Origin: Paradesertivirga mongoliensis
GTDB lineage: Bacteria; Bacteroidota; Bacteroidia; Sphingobacteriales; Sphingobacteriaceae
Assembly (NCBI RefSeq): GCF_024436395.1
Contig: NZ_JAFMZO010000002.1
Location: 496,001 to 560,000 of the forward strand
Direction of reading: 5' to 3'
DNA: 64,000 nucleotides
The notes below the pieces were generated by a model, which saw nothing but the letters and a program-made list of their open reading frames with translations, had not been told where the DNA came from and searched no databases. Positions within the stretch are counted from its first letter, which is position 1. Every line of letters begins with the position of its first letter. Made by a program: the position numbers and the translations under genes. Below are positions 52,568 through 61,988 of this stretch, one piece after another.

Positions 52568-53608
52568 TTATTTCGAAATTTTAAGAGAATCGATCAGCTT
52601 ATCAGCATCAAAATCTCTGTCGACCGAAGGTAAATAAATATCAAAAGCTTCTGACTGTAATTTTTTTGCATACTGCTCACTGAAAAAATAGTTCCCATCT
52701 TTCATTACATAGTTAAGGATAAAAAATCGGTACGCCTCTTTTAAAAACCTCACTTCGTTAGCACTTAAGGGATTCACCTGGTGATATTCCTGTAAAAATA
52801 TGATAAACCTGTCTTCATTCAGAGTATCTATCACATAGCTGAAAACCGTTCTGTCGCCCACATCAGATACCACTCTACTGAAGAAATAGAAATCCATCAT
52901 CCTGGAACTAATTCTGAACCAATCATAATCCCACCGTGAATACAGTTCGTAATCTTTAGTAATAGAGAAGTTCCCGATGTTCCAGTCGATGAATACCGGA
53001 ATACTTTCAAAAGAACCTGCATTAAGCTTTAACCGGTTTTTCAGGAACAATTCGCAGTGATATTTCAGATAATCGGCCTGAAGCCGGCTCCCAAACTGCT
53101 TTTCATTGCGGCTAATCTGAGTCATTAGCGTTTGGATATCTGTGCGCAAAGTTTTTGACGATTTTGGAATAACGTTCTTCAACCGCGAACAGGCCTTATG
53201 AAAACGGCCAATCTGCTGTCCGAATTTTCGTATGTGATGTTCTTCCAGACGTCGCGGAAAACGCTCCATCACCCGCGACGGATTGTAAAACACTACCCAT
53301 GCATCGGTTTTACCTTGCCGGTAACGATAAGTGTACACCCGGTTATTCTTGAGCAGCGATTTTGCCAGTAAATTCTCAAAAGGGTAAAGCAGGTTATTTG
53401 ATAAGGTCTGTATAATTCGGTGATCTTCCCTGAAATGTTCAAACTTACCGAAGTTAGACAGCTTAGCGATGATGATATCCTCATCTTCAAATGTAATCCG
53501 GTAAACATGATTGGTTGATACTTGAGCGCTGATGTCTTCTATTTTACTGATAACTTTTGATACATCATAGCCTTCCCAGGCCTTTTTGATTATCGCGGAA
53601 AAATCCAT
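52568..53608 (-). CDS. Aminoglycoside-phosphotransferase-like kinase
   Basis: The 346-residue protein has a divergent APH/choline-kinase fold. The N-lobe contains NHVYRITFEDEDIIIAKL with the ATP-binding Lys. In the C-lobe the Brenner-like motif (HxDxxxxN) reads FIDWNIGNFSI, and the metal-binding DxD is RWDYDWFRISSRMMDFYF. The His of Brenner's motif is replaced by Ile, but the catalytic Asp and Asn are kept. It probably phosphorylates a small metabolite. It lies between a glutamate-ligase-like gene and a HAD phosphatase on the same strand. Confidence 0.8.
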   Translation of the reverse strand: MDFSAIIKKAWEGYDVSKVISKIEDISAQVSTNHVYRITFEDEDIIIAKLSNFGKFEHFREDHRIIQTLSNNLLYPFENLLAKSLLKNNRVYTYRYRQGKTDAWVVFYNPSRVMERFPRRLEEHHIRKFGQQIGRFHKACSRLKNVIPKSSKTLRTDIQTLMTQISRNEKQFGSRLQADYLKYHCELFLKNRLKLNAGSFESIPVFIDWNIGNFSITKDYELYSRWDYDWFRISSRMMDFYFFSRVVSDVGDRTVFSYVIDTLNEDRFIIFLQEYHQVNPLSANEVRFLKEAYRFFILNYVMKDGNYFFSEQYAKKLQSEAFDIYLPSVDRDFDADKLIDSLKISK

Positions 53609-53670
53609 TTAGTGCAAATTATTCTTAAAGGTGTGACTCAACTATTAAATAGTTTTCTTGAAAAATTGAT

Positions 53671-55026
53671 TTAGATAATTTCGAAATACCGCTTCAATTC
53701 CCAATCGCTGACATGCTTTGAGAATTGCCGCCACTCCCACAACCGGGTATTGCAAAAGTGCTGAACAAAATCGTCGCCGAACAGGTTGGTGGCGATATCC
53801 GAATCTTTCATGGCGGTTGTGGCTTCGAACAAATTGGAAGGTAAATTTTTATGCTCCTTATTGGCGTACGCATTTCCAACCGTTCCCGGACTATCTAACG
53901 AAAGCTTGTTTTTAATTCCGTAAAGGCCCGAAGCGAGCGCTGCGGCCATAGCCAGGTAAGGGTTGGTGTCCGAACCGGGCACCCTGGTCTCAATTCTAGT
54001 ATATTTATCGCTTGTATTAATCACTCTAATGGCTGTCGTTCGGTTCTCTATCCCCCAGGTAACAGTTGTTGGCGCCCAGGCACCTTCCACCAAACGCTTA
54101 TAGCTGTTAACCGTTGGCGCGTACATTGGTAAAATATGTGGCAAACAATGAAGCTGTCCAGCAAGGTACTGTTTCATAATATCGCTCATTTTGTCGGGGT
54201 CGGCAGGATTAAAGAACTGGTTCTTTCCTTCTTTTTTATCCCACAGGCTTTGGTGAATGTGGCCGCTGCACCCCGGCAAACTACCGTTCCACTTAGCCAT
54301 AAATGAGGCCATCATTCCATGCTTATATGAAATTTCTTTCACGGACGTTTTTAACAACACCGCCTGGTCGGCAGATTGTAACACATCATCGTGTTGTATG
54401 GCAGCCTCGTATACACCCGGACCCGTTTCGGTATGCAGGGCTTCAATTGGTACATCGAATTTTCGCAAAAGCGTAAACAGATCATCATTGTAATCATTGT
54501 AAAGCGAGGGCCGGATTATCGAATAGCCATGCATTCCGGGGCTAATGGGCTGGATTCGGACATATTCTTTCTCTTCTAATGACTGGGGGGTTTCCTTAAA
54601 GTTGAACCACTCAAATTCCTGGGCAAACTCCGGATGAAAACCTAGTGCATTACAATCTGCGGCCATCCTTTTTAAAAGCGTCCGCGGGCAAGCCGCATGA
54701 GCGGACACCGAGTTACTAAAGTCGGCAAGAAAGAATGGAAGACCATCTTGCCAGGGAATGGTTCGAAAAGTAGAAAGATCTATTGAACATAATTGATCCG
54801 GGTAGCCGCTATGCCAGCCTGTTATTTTAGAATTGTCATAAAGAACATCCGCACTATCCCATCCAAAAACCACGTCACAAAATCCATATCCGCTTTCCAG
54901 GCCCTCCAGAAATTTCTTTCGGTGTATTACTTTTCCGCGCAGAACCCCATCTATATCAGCGAAAGCAAATTTTATTCTCTCGATTTTGTTATCATCCAAA
55001 TATTTAATAATCTGAACTTTATCCAT
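53671..55026 (-). CDS. GSI-like gamma-glutamyl ligase (glutamine synthetase family)
   Basis: The 451-residue protein has a beta-grasp N-domain (KFAFADIDGVLRGKVIHRKKF) and the GS catalytic core. Core motifs seen are AQEFEWFNF with the metal Glu, EALHTETGPGVYEAAI, CSGHIHQSLWD with the metal His, VNSYKRLVEGAWAPTTVTWGIENRTTAIRV and RIETRVPGSDTNPYLAMAAALASGLYG. It lacks the adenylylation-type tail of classic GlnA and resembles the polyamine/ethanolamine gamma-glutamyl ligases. A true glutamine synthetase (type II) lies 580 bp away, which favours an amine other than ammonia as substrate. Confidence 0.88.
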   Translation of the reverse strand: MDKVQIIKYLDDNKIERIKFAFADIDGVLRGKVIHRKKFLEGLESGYGFCDVVFGWDSADVLYDNSKITGWHSGYPDQLCSIDLSTFRTIPWQDGLPFFLADFSNSVSAHAACPRTLLKRMAADCNALGFHPEFAQEFEWFNFKETPQSLEEKEYVRIQPISPGMHGYSIIRPSLYNDYNDDLFTLLRKFDVPIEALHTETGPGVYEAAIQHDDVLQSADQAVLLKTSVKEISYKHGMMASFMAKWNGSLPGCSGHIHQSLWDKKEGKNQFFNPADPDKMSDIMKQYLAGQLHCLPHILPMYAPTVNSYKRLVEGAWAPTTVTWGIENRTTAIRVINTSDKYTRIETRVPGSDTNPYLAMAAALASGLYGIKNKLSLDSPGTVGNAYANKEHKNLPSNLFEATTAMKDSDIATNLFGDDFVQHFCNTRLWEWRQFSKHVSDWELKRYFEII

Positions 55027-55153
55027 ATAGCTGCCAATGAATGCTGGCGTGTTAAATATAACGTAAACTTCGTCTATAAAAAACGTTCTGCGTACAATTG
55101 GTTTAGATGTAAGCAGAGATTTTACAATATTTGCAAAATCTGGCTGGTAATCA

Positions 55154-55555
55154 ATGGACTATTTATTTATCTACGGAACTTTACTAATGCAGGAAAATCC
55201 CTGGGGGATGTATTTGTCTCAACAAAGCGAGATGGTATGCCAGGCAAAATTAAGCGGTTTTTTGTACGATGCAGGAGAATACCCCGGGGCTATTTATGTG
55301 CCGGAATCCGACTCATATATATACGGCTCGGTAATGACCTTACAGAACCCGGATGAAGCGCTGAGAATTATGGATCAATATGAAGGATTCGGTTCTGAAG
55401 AATCGCAGCCAAACGAGTTTATACGTAGAAAATTAGCAGTAAAAAGCGATATCGGGCCACTTACTTGCTGGGTTTACTTGTACAATTGGTCTACGCAGGG
55501 TCTGTCACGAATCAACAGCGGCGATTATCTTAAATTTCGTTTTGAAAACACATAA
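55154..55555 (+). CDS. Gamma-glutamylcyclotransferase-like (AIG2/GGCT) protein
   Basis: The 133-residue protein has the GGCT opening motif DYLFIYGTLLMQENP (YGTL), the central GFLYDAGEYPGAIYV and the conserved acidic residue in IMDQYEGFG. The end, VYLYNW, is typical. These enzymes cyclise gamma-glutamyl groups to 5-oxoproline, releasing the amine. It is divergent from the GSI-like ligase gene (127 nt between starts), which is suggestive because the two activities would make and break the same bond. Confidence 0.88.
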   Translation: MDYLFIYGTLLMQENPWGMYLSQQSEMVCQAKLSGFLYDAGEYPGAIYVPESDSYIYGSVMTLQNPDEALRIMDQYEGFGSEESQPNEFIRRKLAVKSDIGPLTCWVYLYNWSTQGLSRINSGDYLKFRFENT

Positions 55556-55556
55556 A

Positions 55557-55584
55557 AAATCCCCTGACAAACGCCAGAGGATTT
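55557..55584. terminator. Hairpin between the GGCT and GSII genes
   Basis: AAATCCCCTG pairs with CAGAGGATTT (one mismatch) over an 8-nt loop, between two convergent genes. Confidence 0.55.
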
Positions 55585-55605
55585 AAATATATTGTTCTGT
55601 ACAAA

Positions 55606-56616
55606 CTAGGCTTTTACAGACTTTACTGTTTTTATAATACGTGCTGCAACTTTGTAAGGATCTGCAGCTGAGTTTGGACGACGATCTTCCAGATAGCCTT
55701 TCCATCCCCATTTAGGTACCTGGACAGGGATACGAATAGAGGCACCTCTATCAGATACTCCGTAAGAGAAATCGTGAATAGATGCAGTTTCGTGCTTACC
55801 CGTTAAACGCAAGTGATTGTCGGCACCATAAACATCAATATGTTCTTTAACAACCGGACGGAACGCTTCGCAAACTTTTTTGAAGACTTCCTCACTTCCC
55901 GCTGTTCTTAAAAGAGTATTAGAGAAGTTAGCATGCATACCAGAACCATTCCAATCTAACGTACCTAATGGTTTACAATGCCAGTTAATTGATACTCCGT
56001 ATTTCTCACCAATTCTTTCCAGCAAATAACGGCCAATCCAGATCTGATCGCCTGCTTCTTTTGCACCTTTAGCAAAAATTTGGAATTCCCACTGACCGGC
56101 AGCAACTTCAGCATTGATACCTTCCACATTTAAACCTGCTTCAAGGCACACATCTAAATGCTCTTCAATAATATCTCTTCCATACGCATTTTGCGCCCCT
56201 ACAGAGCAATAATACGGCCCTTGAGGTGCTGGATATCCATTTGTCGGAAAACCAAGAGGCTTGTTCGTTTCAATGTCCCATAGGAAATATTCTTGCTCAA
56301 AACCGAACCAAAAATCATTATCATCATCTTCAATTAACGCACGGCCATTACTTTCATGTGGAGAACCATCTGCATTCAATACTTCGCACATTACCAAATA
56401 ACCTTCTTTACGTTGAGGGTCTGCACAGATATAAACAGGCTTCAAAAGACAATCAGAAGAACCGCCAAGTGCTTGCTCGGTTGAAGAACCATCAAAGCTC
56501 CACATCGGACAATCTTCTAACTTACCGCTGAAATCTTTCTCGATTTTTGTTTTGCTACGCAGGCTTTGCGTTGGTTTATAACCATCAAGCCAAATGTACT
56601 CTAGTTTTGCTGCCAT
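55606..56616 (-). CDS. glnA: Glutamine synthetase type II
   Basis: The 336-residue protein is a eukaryote-like GSII, with LEYIWLDGYKPTQSLRSKTK, CPMWSFDGSSTEQALGGSSD and FGFEQEYFLWD. It also has AEVAAGQWEFQIF, GTLDWNGSGMHANFS and RRPNSAADPYKVA. The metal-binding Glu and His residues are in place. It makes glutamine from glutamate and ammonia with ATP. Many Sphingobacteriaceae use this short form as a main assimilatory enzyme. The upstream 290 bp is very AT-rich and includes the palindrome TGCAAATTTGCA near 56642-56653, a possible regulatory site. Confidence 0.95.
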   Translation of the reverse strand: MAAKLEYIWLDGYKPTQSLRSKTKIEKDFSGKLEDCPMWSFDGSSTEQALGGSSDCLLKPVYICADPQRKEGYLVMCEVLNADGSPHESNGRALIEDDDNDFWFGFEQEYFLWDIETNKPLGFPTNGYPAPQGPYYCSVGAQNAYGRDIIEEHLDVCLEAGLNVEGINAEVAAGQWEFQIFAKGAKEAGDQIWIGRYLLERIGEKYGVSINWHCKPLGTLDWNGSGMHANFSNTLLRTAGSEEVFKKVCEAFRPVVKEHIDVYGADNHLRLTGKHETASIHDFSYGVSDRGASIRIPVQVPKWGWKGYLEDRRPNSAADPYKVAARIIKTVKSVKA

Positions 56617-56856
56617 TTTTTAGTGTTTGGGATAATCAGGTTGCAAATTTGCATTAAAAAATTAAATATTCAATGATTAATGGCACGAAATTATAATAAT
56701 GTTTGATTTTTTTTAAAAAAACTTGATAATTTTTTAAAATATCCCAATTAATGCATAGAATGTATTTTTCCAAGGCTCAAAAAAACCATTTATAAACTTC
56801 TTACCATTGGTCGGGATAACGAGAAAAAAGAACCCCCAGAAAAAAAACCACAAAAA

Positions 56857-56892
56857 AAAGGCAAACTGTTAGCTTTTAACGGTTTGCCTTTT
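56857..56892 (-). terminator. Intrinsic terminator of the LEA-like gene
   Basis: AAAAGGCAAAC and GTTTGCCTTTT form an 11-bp stem with an inner GTTA/TAAC pair, followed on the minus strand by a T-run. It lies about 18 nt past the stop at 56910. Confidence 0.85.
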
Positions 56893-56909
56893 ATCTAAGC
56901 AATTTCTGC

Positions 56910-57518
56910 TTAAAACAAGTTTTTGCTGCTGATTTCCTTGTCTATAGTGATAAATCCTGGATATTCGATTTTCTTATTTCCGAAATCCAAAGTCGGTTTA
57001 ATCTTAATGGTAACGTTTCCCTTTCTCTCCTTTGTTTCGTCGCCCGAACCAATAATGAAATCGTACACCGCATCCATAGCCTTATCATCAGATAGAACTT
57101 CATACACATTCGAGTTAATATGCACCGGCACGGTGAAGGTCCCTCCGTGCGGACTAACAGCGATCTTTTGATTAACGAAGCCGCCGGCTATTTCCCGGTT
57201 TTTAACGAGAACCTTATACTCAAACTGGTTTATCGCCGCCAACCGGTCGCTTGGATTATTTATTACCAGGTTGACACGCCCACGCAAGGGAACGTTCTTT
57301 CTTAGCAAAGCCAGGGCAATACGGGGCATTTTTATAAGATCAACCTTATCCTTACCCAAAAACTCTTTTACATTTACGTTAGCTACTGTTATACTATCAA
57401 CAGAGCTGATTTCGTACTTACAATCCTCCAGAGCTTTGATCTGACTGACCTGCTTGTTTAGTCCGGTGCACCCGAAAAAAGGAAGAATTGCTAAAGCCAG
57501 GAATGCTATTTTCTTCAT
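56910..57518 (-). CDS. LEA14-like (LEA type 2) lipoprotein
   Basis: The 202-residue protein has a signal peptide with lipobox AILPFFGCTG (Cys17). A LEA type 2/WHy-like beta-sandwich follows: VPLRGRVNLVINNPSDRLAAINQFEYKVLVKNREIAGG, then VPVHINSNVYEV. It is a periplasm- or membrane-anchored protein. In bacteria such proteins are implicated in desiccation or envelope stress, without firm evidence. It is a single gene with a strong terminator. Confidence 0.85.
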   Translation of the reverse strand: MKKIAFLALAILPFFGCTGLNKQVSQIKALEDCKYEISSVDSITVANVNVKEFLGKDKVDLIKMPRIALALLRKNVPLRGRVNLVINNPSDRLAAINQFEYKVLVKNREIAGGFVNQKIAVSPHGGTFTVPVHINSNVYEVLSDDKAMDAVYDFIIGSGDETKERKGNVTIKIKPTLDFGNKKIEYPGFITIDKEISSKNLF

Positions 57519-57737
57519 CGTGTGTGTGTTTTAACCATAACGTATGAATTAATAGAAAGCGTACGTATGCCGAAATTGTTTCGGAAGAAGACCCTGAAAA
57601 ACAAAGGTTTCGGACGCCGGTTCGCTTTCCCATGTCCGGTCAATGTCTGCTCTGTGTTATAATTAAAAAAATCCTAGGATTTCCGAACCATATTGTATAC
57701 TTTAACGTACAAAATCATAGTAATTTAGCAATAAAAC

Positions 57738-58202
57738 ATGCCAGAAAATAAGATAACGATACTTTACGTGGATGATGAGGAGAATAATCTTGTTTCATTC
57801 AAAGCTAATTTCCGCATTAAATACAATGTACTCATAGCCTTAAGCGGCGACGAGGCGATCAGGATTATGCAGTCTAAGCATGTAGACATCATCATCACAG
57901 ACCAAAGAATGCCCAACATGACCGGCGTTGAATTTTTGGAGAAAGTACTTGAGGTGAATCCCGACCCTATGCGCATTCTTTTAACCGGGTATGCAGACAT
58001 GAGCGCTGTGGTTGATGCGGTAAACAAAGGCAAAATTTTTCATTATTTATCCAAACCCTGGAACGAAGAAGAGTTGGACATGACAATAAAACGTGCTTAC
58101 GACGTTTACCAGGAAAGGATTAAGATCAAAGAAATGAATGAGAAACTTGTTGTATCGAACGATCAGTTTGAATTTCTTTTGAGACAGAAGCTTCTTTCAT
58201 AA
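57738..58202 (+). CDS. Single-domain response regulator (REC)
   Basis: The 154-residue receiver domain has DDEENNLVSF, the phosphoacceptor Asp in IIITDQRMPNMTGVEF, Thr in RILLTGYADMSAV and the KPW motif, YLSKPWNEEE. A helical C-terminal extension (RIKIKEMNEKLVVSNDQFEFLL) may be a linker or dimerisation helix. It resembles the receiver domain of the REC-kinase gene at 58620-59705 closely, including start MPExxKIxILYVDDE. It converges with the minus-strand signalling operon, with 3 nt between stops. Confidence 0.92.
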   Translation: MPENKITILYVDDEENNLVSFKANFRIKYNVLIALSGDEAIRIMQSKHVDIIITDQRMPNMTGVEFLEKVLEVNPDPMRILLTGYADMSAVVDAVNKGKIFHYLSKPWNEEELDMTIKRAYDVYQERIKIKEMNEKLVVSNDQFEFLLRQKLLS

Positions 58203-58205
58203 TCA

Positions 58206-58619
58206 TCAGGAAAAAAATCTACAGTTTTCTTGCAGCGACGATAATACCTCCGGACTTAAGGGCTTGTCGAATAAAAACTTGACTGAATCATAGCTTTTCA
58301 TTGCCCCCATATCTTTTTTGTTCATAGAAGATGTAAACGCCACGATGTAGTATTTTTCCCTCACTTCGAAAGGCAGTTTTTCGAACTCTTCGACAAATTC
58401 GACACCGCTCATTATCGGCATCAGGATATCCACTAAAACAACGGTGGGTGTTTCTCCTTCAATAGAATTCGTTTTCTTAATATAATCCAGAGCGTCAGAA
58501 GCCCTTAAAAAGCTTTTTATTTTATTGCCAACCCCTGCATGCCGCACCAACTTTTCCGCTATGAAACAATCTAACTCGCTATCGTCAACAATTATAAAAT
58601 TTACTTTCTTGTTTTCCAT
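58206..58619 (-). CDS. Response regulator, Rcp1-like single receiver
   Basis: The 137-residue receiver domain has NFIIVDDSELDCFIAEKL, phosphoacceptor Asp in TVVLVDILMPIMSGVEF, Thr/Ser in IVAFTSSMNKKDM and FLFDKPLSPE. The longer loop between beta-2 and the Asp (KKTNSIEGETP) is typical of Rcp1/CheY-like receivers paired with hybrid kinases. It directly follows the REC-kinase gene, with no intergenic base, so it is a probable phosphorelay output. Confidence 0.93.
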   Translation of the reverse strand: MENKKVNFIIVDDSELDCFIAEKLVRHAGVGNKIKSFLRASDALDYIKKTNSIEGETPTVVLVDILMPIMSGVEFVEEFEKLPFEVREKYYIVAFTSSMNKKDMGAMKSYDSVKFLFDKPLSPEVLSSLQENCRFFS

Positions 58620-59705
58620 TTATTTATTAGGTATTGTAACTTTAAACACGGCTCCATCGCCCAGCACTGAACTTACTTTGATACCACCATTTAACTTTAA
58701 TAAGGCATCTTTTACATTGTATAAGCCAAAACCTGATCCTGCATCCTGAGTACTTGCCCTAAAAAACAAATTAAATATCTCATTCAGGTAGTTTTCAGGG
58801 ATACCGATACCATTATCCTTAACGTAAATGGTAGCCTGCCCTTTAGCCACTTCGATATTTAACTCAATCCATTTATTTTCGTTTTCCTGTTTTTGATACT
58901 TTATAGCGTTTGATAACAAGTTGTTAAGGATGAGCCTTAAAGTAATATCGTCACACCAAAAGGGTTCTTGCTGATTTATATTAACATTGAAATCAACCTT
59001 ATTTGCTGAAATATTACCCTGGTGGATGTCTCTTAAATCTGTTACAATCTGCTCAAGATCGATTTCTTTTATCCGGAGCTCTCCTCTTTGCAGCGTATAA
59101 TAGTCGTGCATACTTAGGATAAAGGTATCAAGCTTCTTCACCGAGTTTTCCATCAGAGCAAGCATCTCTTTGATTTCGGTTAGGTTATCTAAATGCCGTA
59201 CCACTTTTATGGCTCCCATTACTCCCGATAGGGGTCCCCGTATGTCATGACTTACGCTGTAGGCGAATTTATCCAGCTCATTGTATGCCTTTTGAAGCTC
59301 TTCATTTTTAATTGCCAGCAAGCTGTTGGCGGTAAAAAATTTATGAGATTCTTCAATAGCAGAAATGATGTCAGCATCCGTCCAGGGCTTTTTAACATAC
59401 CGGAAAATATGCCCTCTGTTTATCGCGTTGATTACTGCTTCGATATCAGAATACCCGGTAATAAGGATCCGGATGGGATGAGGAAACCAACTCCTGATCT
59501 CTTCAAAAAACTCCACACCGGTCTTATCTGGCATCCGCTGATCGCAGAATATGATGCGTATATCCGGATGTTTAGTCAGAATTTCAACTGCCTGAGACGT
59601 ATTTTCGGCAACCAGGATGTTATAATCCATCCTAAACGATGCCTTAAAGCCTACAAGGTTGTTAAGCTCATCATCAACATACAGAATTTTAATTTTTTCG
59701 GGCAT
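58620..59705 (-). CDS. REC-histidine kinase hybrid protein
   Basis: The 361-residue protein begins with a receiver (residues about 1-125: ILYVDDELNNLVGF, IIFCDQRMPDKTGVEFFEE, RYVKKPWTD). HisKA follows, with H-box KFAYSVSHDIRGPLSGVMGA, then HATPase_c with N-box LRLILNNLLSNAIKYQ, DNGIGIPENY and GSGFGLYNVKDALLKL. There is no membrane segment. The REC-then-kinase order suggests that it is controlled by an upstream kinase, such as the 7TMR-DISM protein encoded 134 nt upstream, and then passes phosphate to the adjacent receiver. Confidence 0.93.
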   Translation of the reverse strand: MPEKIKILYVDDELNNLVGFKASFRMDYNILVAENTSQAVEILTKHPDIRIIFCDQRMPDKTGVEFFEEIRSWFPHPIRILITGYSDIEAVINAINRGHIFRYVKKPWTDADIISAIEESHKFFTANSLLAIKNEELQKAYNELDKFAYSVSHDIRGPLSGVMGAIKVVRHLDNLTEIKEMLALMENSVKKLDTFILSMHDYYTLQRGELRIKEIDLEQIVTDLRDIHQGNISANKVDFNVNINQQEPFWCDDITLRLILNNLLSNAIKYQKQENENKWIELNIEVAKGQATIYVKDNGIGIPENYLNEIFNLFFRASTQDAGSGFGLYNVKDALLKLNGGIKVSSVLGDGAVFKVTIPNK

Positions 59706-59839
59706 TTTAAGCTGAATTTACAATGGCTTTAAGACTATGTTGCTAAACTTCGAATCCACTATCAATTCTTTCGCTTGTAGAAAAGGTGTCATATGCTTAT
59801 AAATAGAAGATGTCTTTTGTTATACCGGAACGAAAATAC

Positions 59840-61987
59840 TTAAGTTTCAGATATTTTATTCATTATGGGCAAATCTATTATAAATTCCGTCCCCTGGCCT
59901 AAAAGTGAATCTACCCGGATATGTCCGTTATGTTTTTTGATAGTATTATAAGCGATGGACATTCCCAAACCCGTCCCTTCACCAACATTTTTCGTCGTGA
60001 AGAAAGGTTCAAATATCTTTCTACTGGTATTTTCATCCATTCCGGTACCGTTATCAGAAATATGAATATAGATACTTTCTGAATCAGATCTGGTGGTAAT
60101 TTTTAATTCACCCTCTCCGGCTCCTTCGCCAAGCCTTGCAATTATGGCGTGAGTAGCATTGGAAATGATATTTAAAAATACCTGATTTAATTTTCCCGGA
60201 TAACACTCGATCTTGGGAAGCTCTGCATAGGCTTTGGTAACCTTTATCCCGTTCAAAAGATTATTCGCAATAACGAGTGTTGATTCAATACCCTCGTGAA
60301 TATCTGCAATCTTTAAATCGTCTTCATCTAATCTCGAAAAAACTCTAAGCCCCTTCACAATCTCCGCTGTTCTTGAAGCGCCTTCATTGATTCCTTTTAA
60401 CAGATGTGAAATTTCGATCTTAAGATAATCGTAATCAATTTCTTCTTTATAATCTTCAATCTGCTTCTGTTTTTCCTCTACCGTAATACCCGACATACTC
60501 AGATTCTCCATAGTAGAAATAGCATCGATCAGAATATTTACATCGCGCTGGAGCGGGGCAACATTCGATGTGACGAAGTTAATCGGGTTATTTATCTCAT
60601 GGGCAATACCAGCCGTAAGCTGACCAAGCGAAGCCATTTTTTCAGATTCAACCAATTGTATCTGCGCCTGCTTCAAATCGTCTAACGTAGTATTCAATTC
60701 CTCATTGGATGCCTCTAACTCCACAGTGCGCTCTTTTACTTTTTCTTCGAGAACTACATTTTGTTCGCGGATAATCCGCTCGTTTTCTTTGGCGATAGCC
60801 AGAGCCTCAGCTTGTGATGCTTCTTTTTCTTTTTTGAGAATATTGATTCTGTCTGCAAGACCGAAGGAAAGTAAGGCCATTTCGATTATAGACGCAGCCT
60901 GCATGGAATAGCTAGTGAAGGTGTTGTAAGGAAGAACCCCATAATCTTTCAAAGCAAAGATTATGGCTCCTGCTAAAAGAATCGACCAGGAAGAAAACAC
61001 AAATCGACCGGGCCTGTACCCATTCTTCATTACAATATACGATACGACTAGAATACTGATCGCAAAAATACTAGTAGTAATCTGCATCAACTGAAAGCCA
61101 AATTGCTCCAGGCCGAAGCAGGTAACTACAAAGGCTATACTAAGAAGAAACATAATTACATACAGAACAATATGCGATCGCCTGGCATTCTGCTTCGTAT
61201 GAAGGAACTTCTGGGTAAATAATAGCGCAGCAATGCCGCTGATACAACCAAAAAGAATAACACTCTTGACTTCAAACGCCGGATTATTTGGCCATAAGTA
61301 TTGAAATGTAAACCCTTTTATTCCGAGTTGGGTTAGTCCTACGGAAGCAACATAGATTACATAGTAAATATAACTCCTATCCTGAACGGAAAAGAAAATG
61401 AAAAGATTATATAAAAACATTATCACTACCGCCCCCAGAAATATTCCTGAAATGGAGTTCTCCTTACTAAGTCCCTCCCAAAGCATAGTGGCGGAGCTTA
61501 CAGAAATAGGTAGAATAAGATGCTCTGCACTCTTAATCCGCAAATAATACGTCCGGCTTTCATTTTTCGGCAAATCCAGATTGAATATATAATCGGGATG
61601 TTGATACCTCCGTTTTTTAAACTCAAGTATCTCTCCCATTAAAACCTTATTGTACGATCCGTCTGGCTCTGGCAAATAAAGTTCTACTTCATCTAGTATA
61701 GGATATGCGATATGTAAGAGTGCATTCTGAATGTTGCTTTCGTTTGCAAGAGTAAACCGCAGCCAAACACTTGTTGAAGATATCCCTAGATTAGGTACAT
61801 CCTGCATGTTTTTTTGGAAATCGTTTGAGGCTTTAACCTCCTCAAATGTCATCTCCTTCGAAGATTTAAGCACCCAAAGATCCTTTCCAAGCAACTTTAT
61901 TCCTGTTGCGTCAGAAAGTATTGTAGTGCCTTTGACGTTAGCAAACCATAACAAAAGAACAATTACAAAACCAGAATACTTTTTCAT
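59840..61987 (-). CDS. 7TMR-DISM sensor histidine kinase
   Basis: The 715-residue protein has a signal peptide (VIVLLLWFANVKG). A periplasmic 7TMR-DISMED2-like beta domain (about 30-175) contains ISSTSVWLRFTLANESN and LHIAYPILDEVELYLPE. Seven membrane helices span about 183-390, a coiled coil about 395-450, then come HisKA (GQLTAGIAHEINNPINFVTSN) and HATPase_c (NQVFLNIISNATHAI; ISDNGTGM; GEGTGLGMSIAYN). The periplasmic domain is a ligand-binding type, often sensing carbohydrates or small metabolites. Its start follows the methyltransferase stop by 1 nt, so expression is coupled to the two enzyme genes upstream. Confidence 0.93.
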   Translation of the reverse strand: MKKYSGFVIVLLLWFANVKGTTILSDATGIKLLGKDLWVLKSSKEMTFEEVKASNDFQKNMQDVPNLGISSTSVWLRFTLANESNIQNALLHIAYPILDEVELYLPEPDGSYNKVLMGEILEFKKRRYQHPDYIFNLDLPKNESRTYYLRIKSAEHLILPISVSSATMLWEGLSKENSISGIFLGAVVIMFLYNLFIFFSVQDRSYIYYVIYVASVGLTQLGIKGFTFQYLWPNNPAFEVKSVILFGCISGIAALLFTQKFLHTKQNARRSHIVLYVIMFLLSIAFVVTCFGLEQFGFQLMQITTSIFAISILVVSYIVMKNGYRPGRFVFSSWSILLAGAIIFALKDYGVLPYNTFTSYSMQAASIIEMALLSFGLADRINILKKEKEASQAEALAIAKENERIIREQNVVLEEKVKERTVELEASNEELNTTLDDLKQAQIQLVESEKMASLGQLTAGIAHEINNPINFVTSNVAPLQRDVNILIDAISTMENLSMSGITVEEKQKQIEDYKEEIDYDYLKIEISHLLKGINEGASRTAEIVKGLRVFSRLDEDDLKIADIHEGIESTLVIANNLLNGIKVTKAYAELPKIECYPGKLNQVFLNIISNATHAIIARLGEGAGEGELKITTRSDSESIYIHISDNGTGMDENTSRKIFEPFFTTKNVGEGTGLGMSIAYNTIKKHNGHIRVDSLLGQGTEFIIDLPIMNKISET

Positions 61988-61988
61988 A

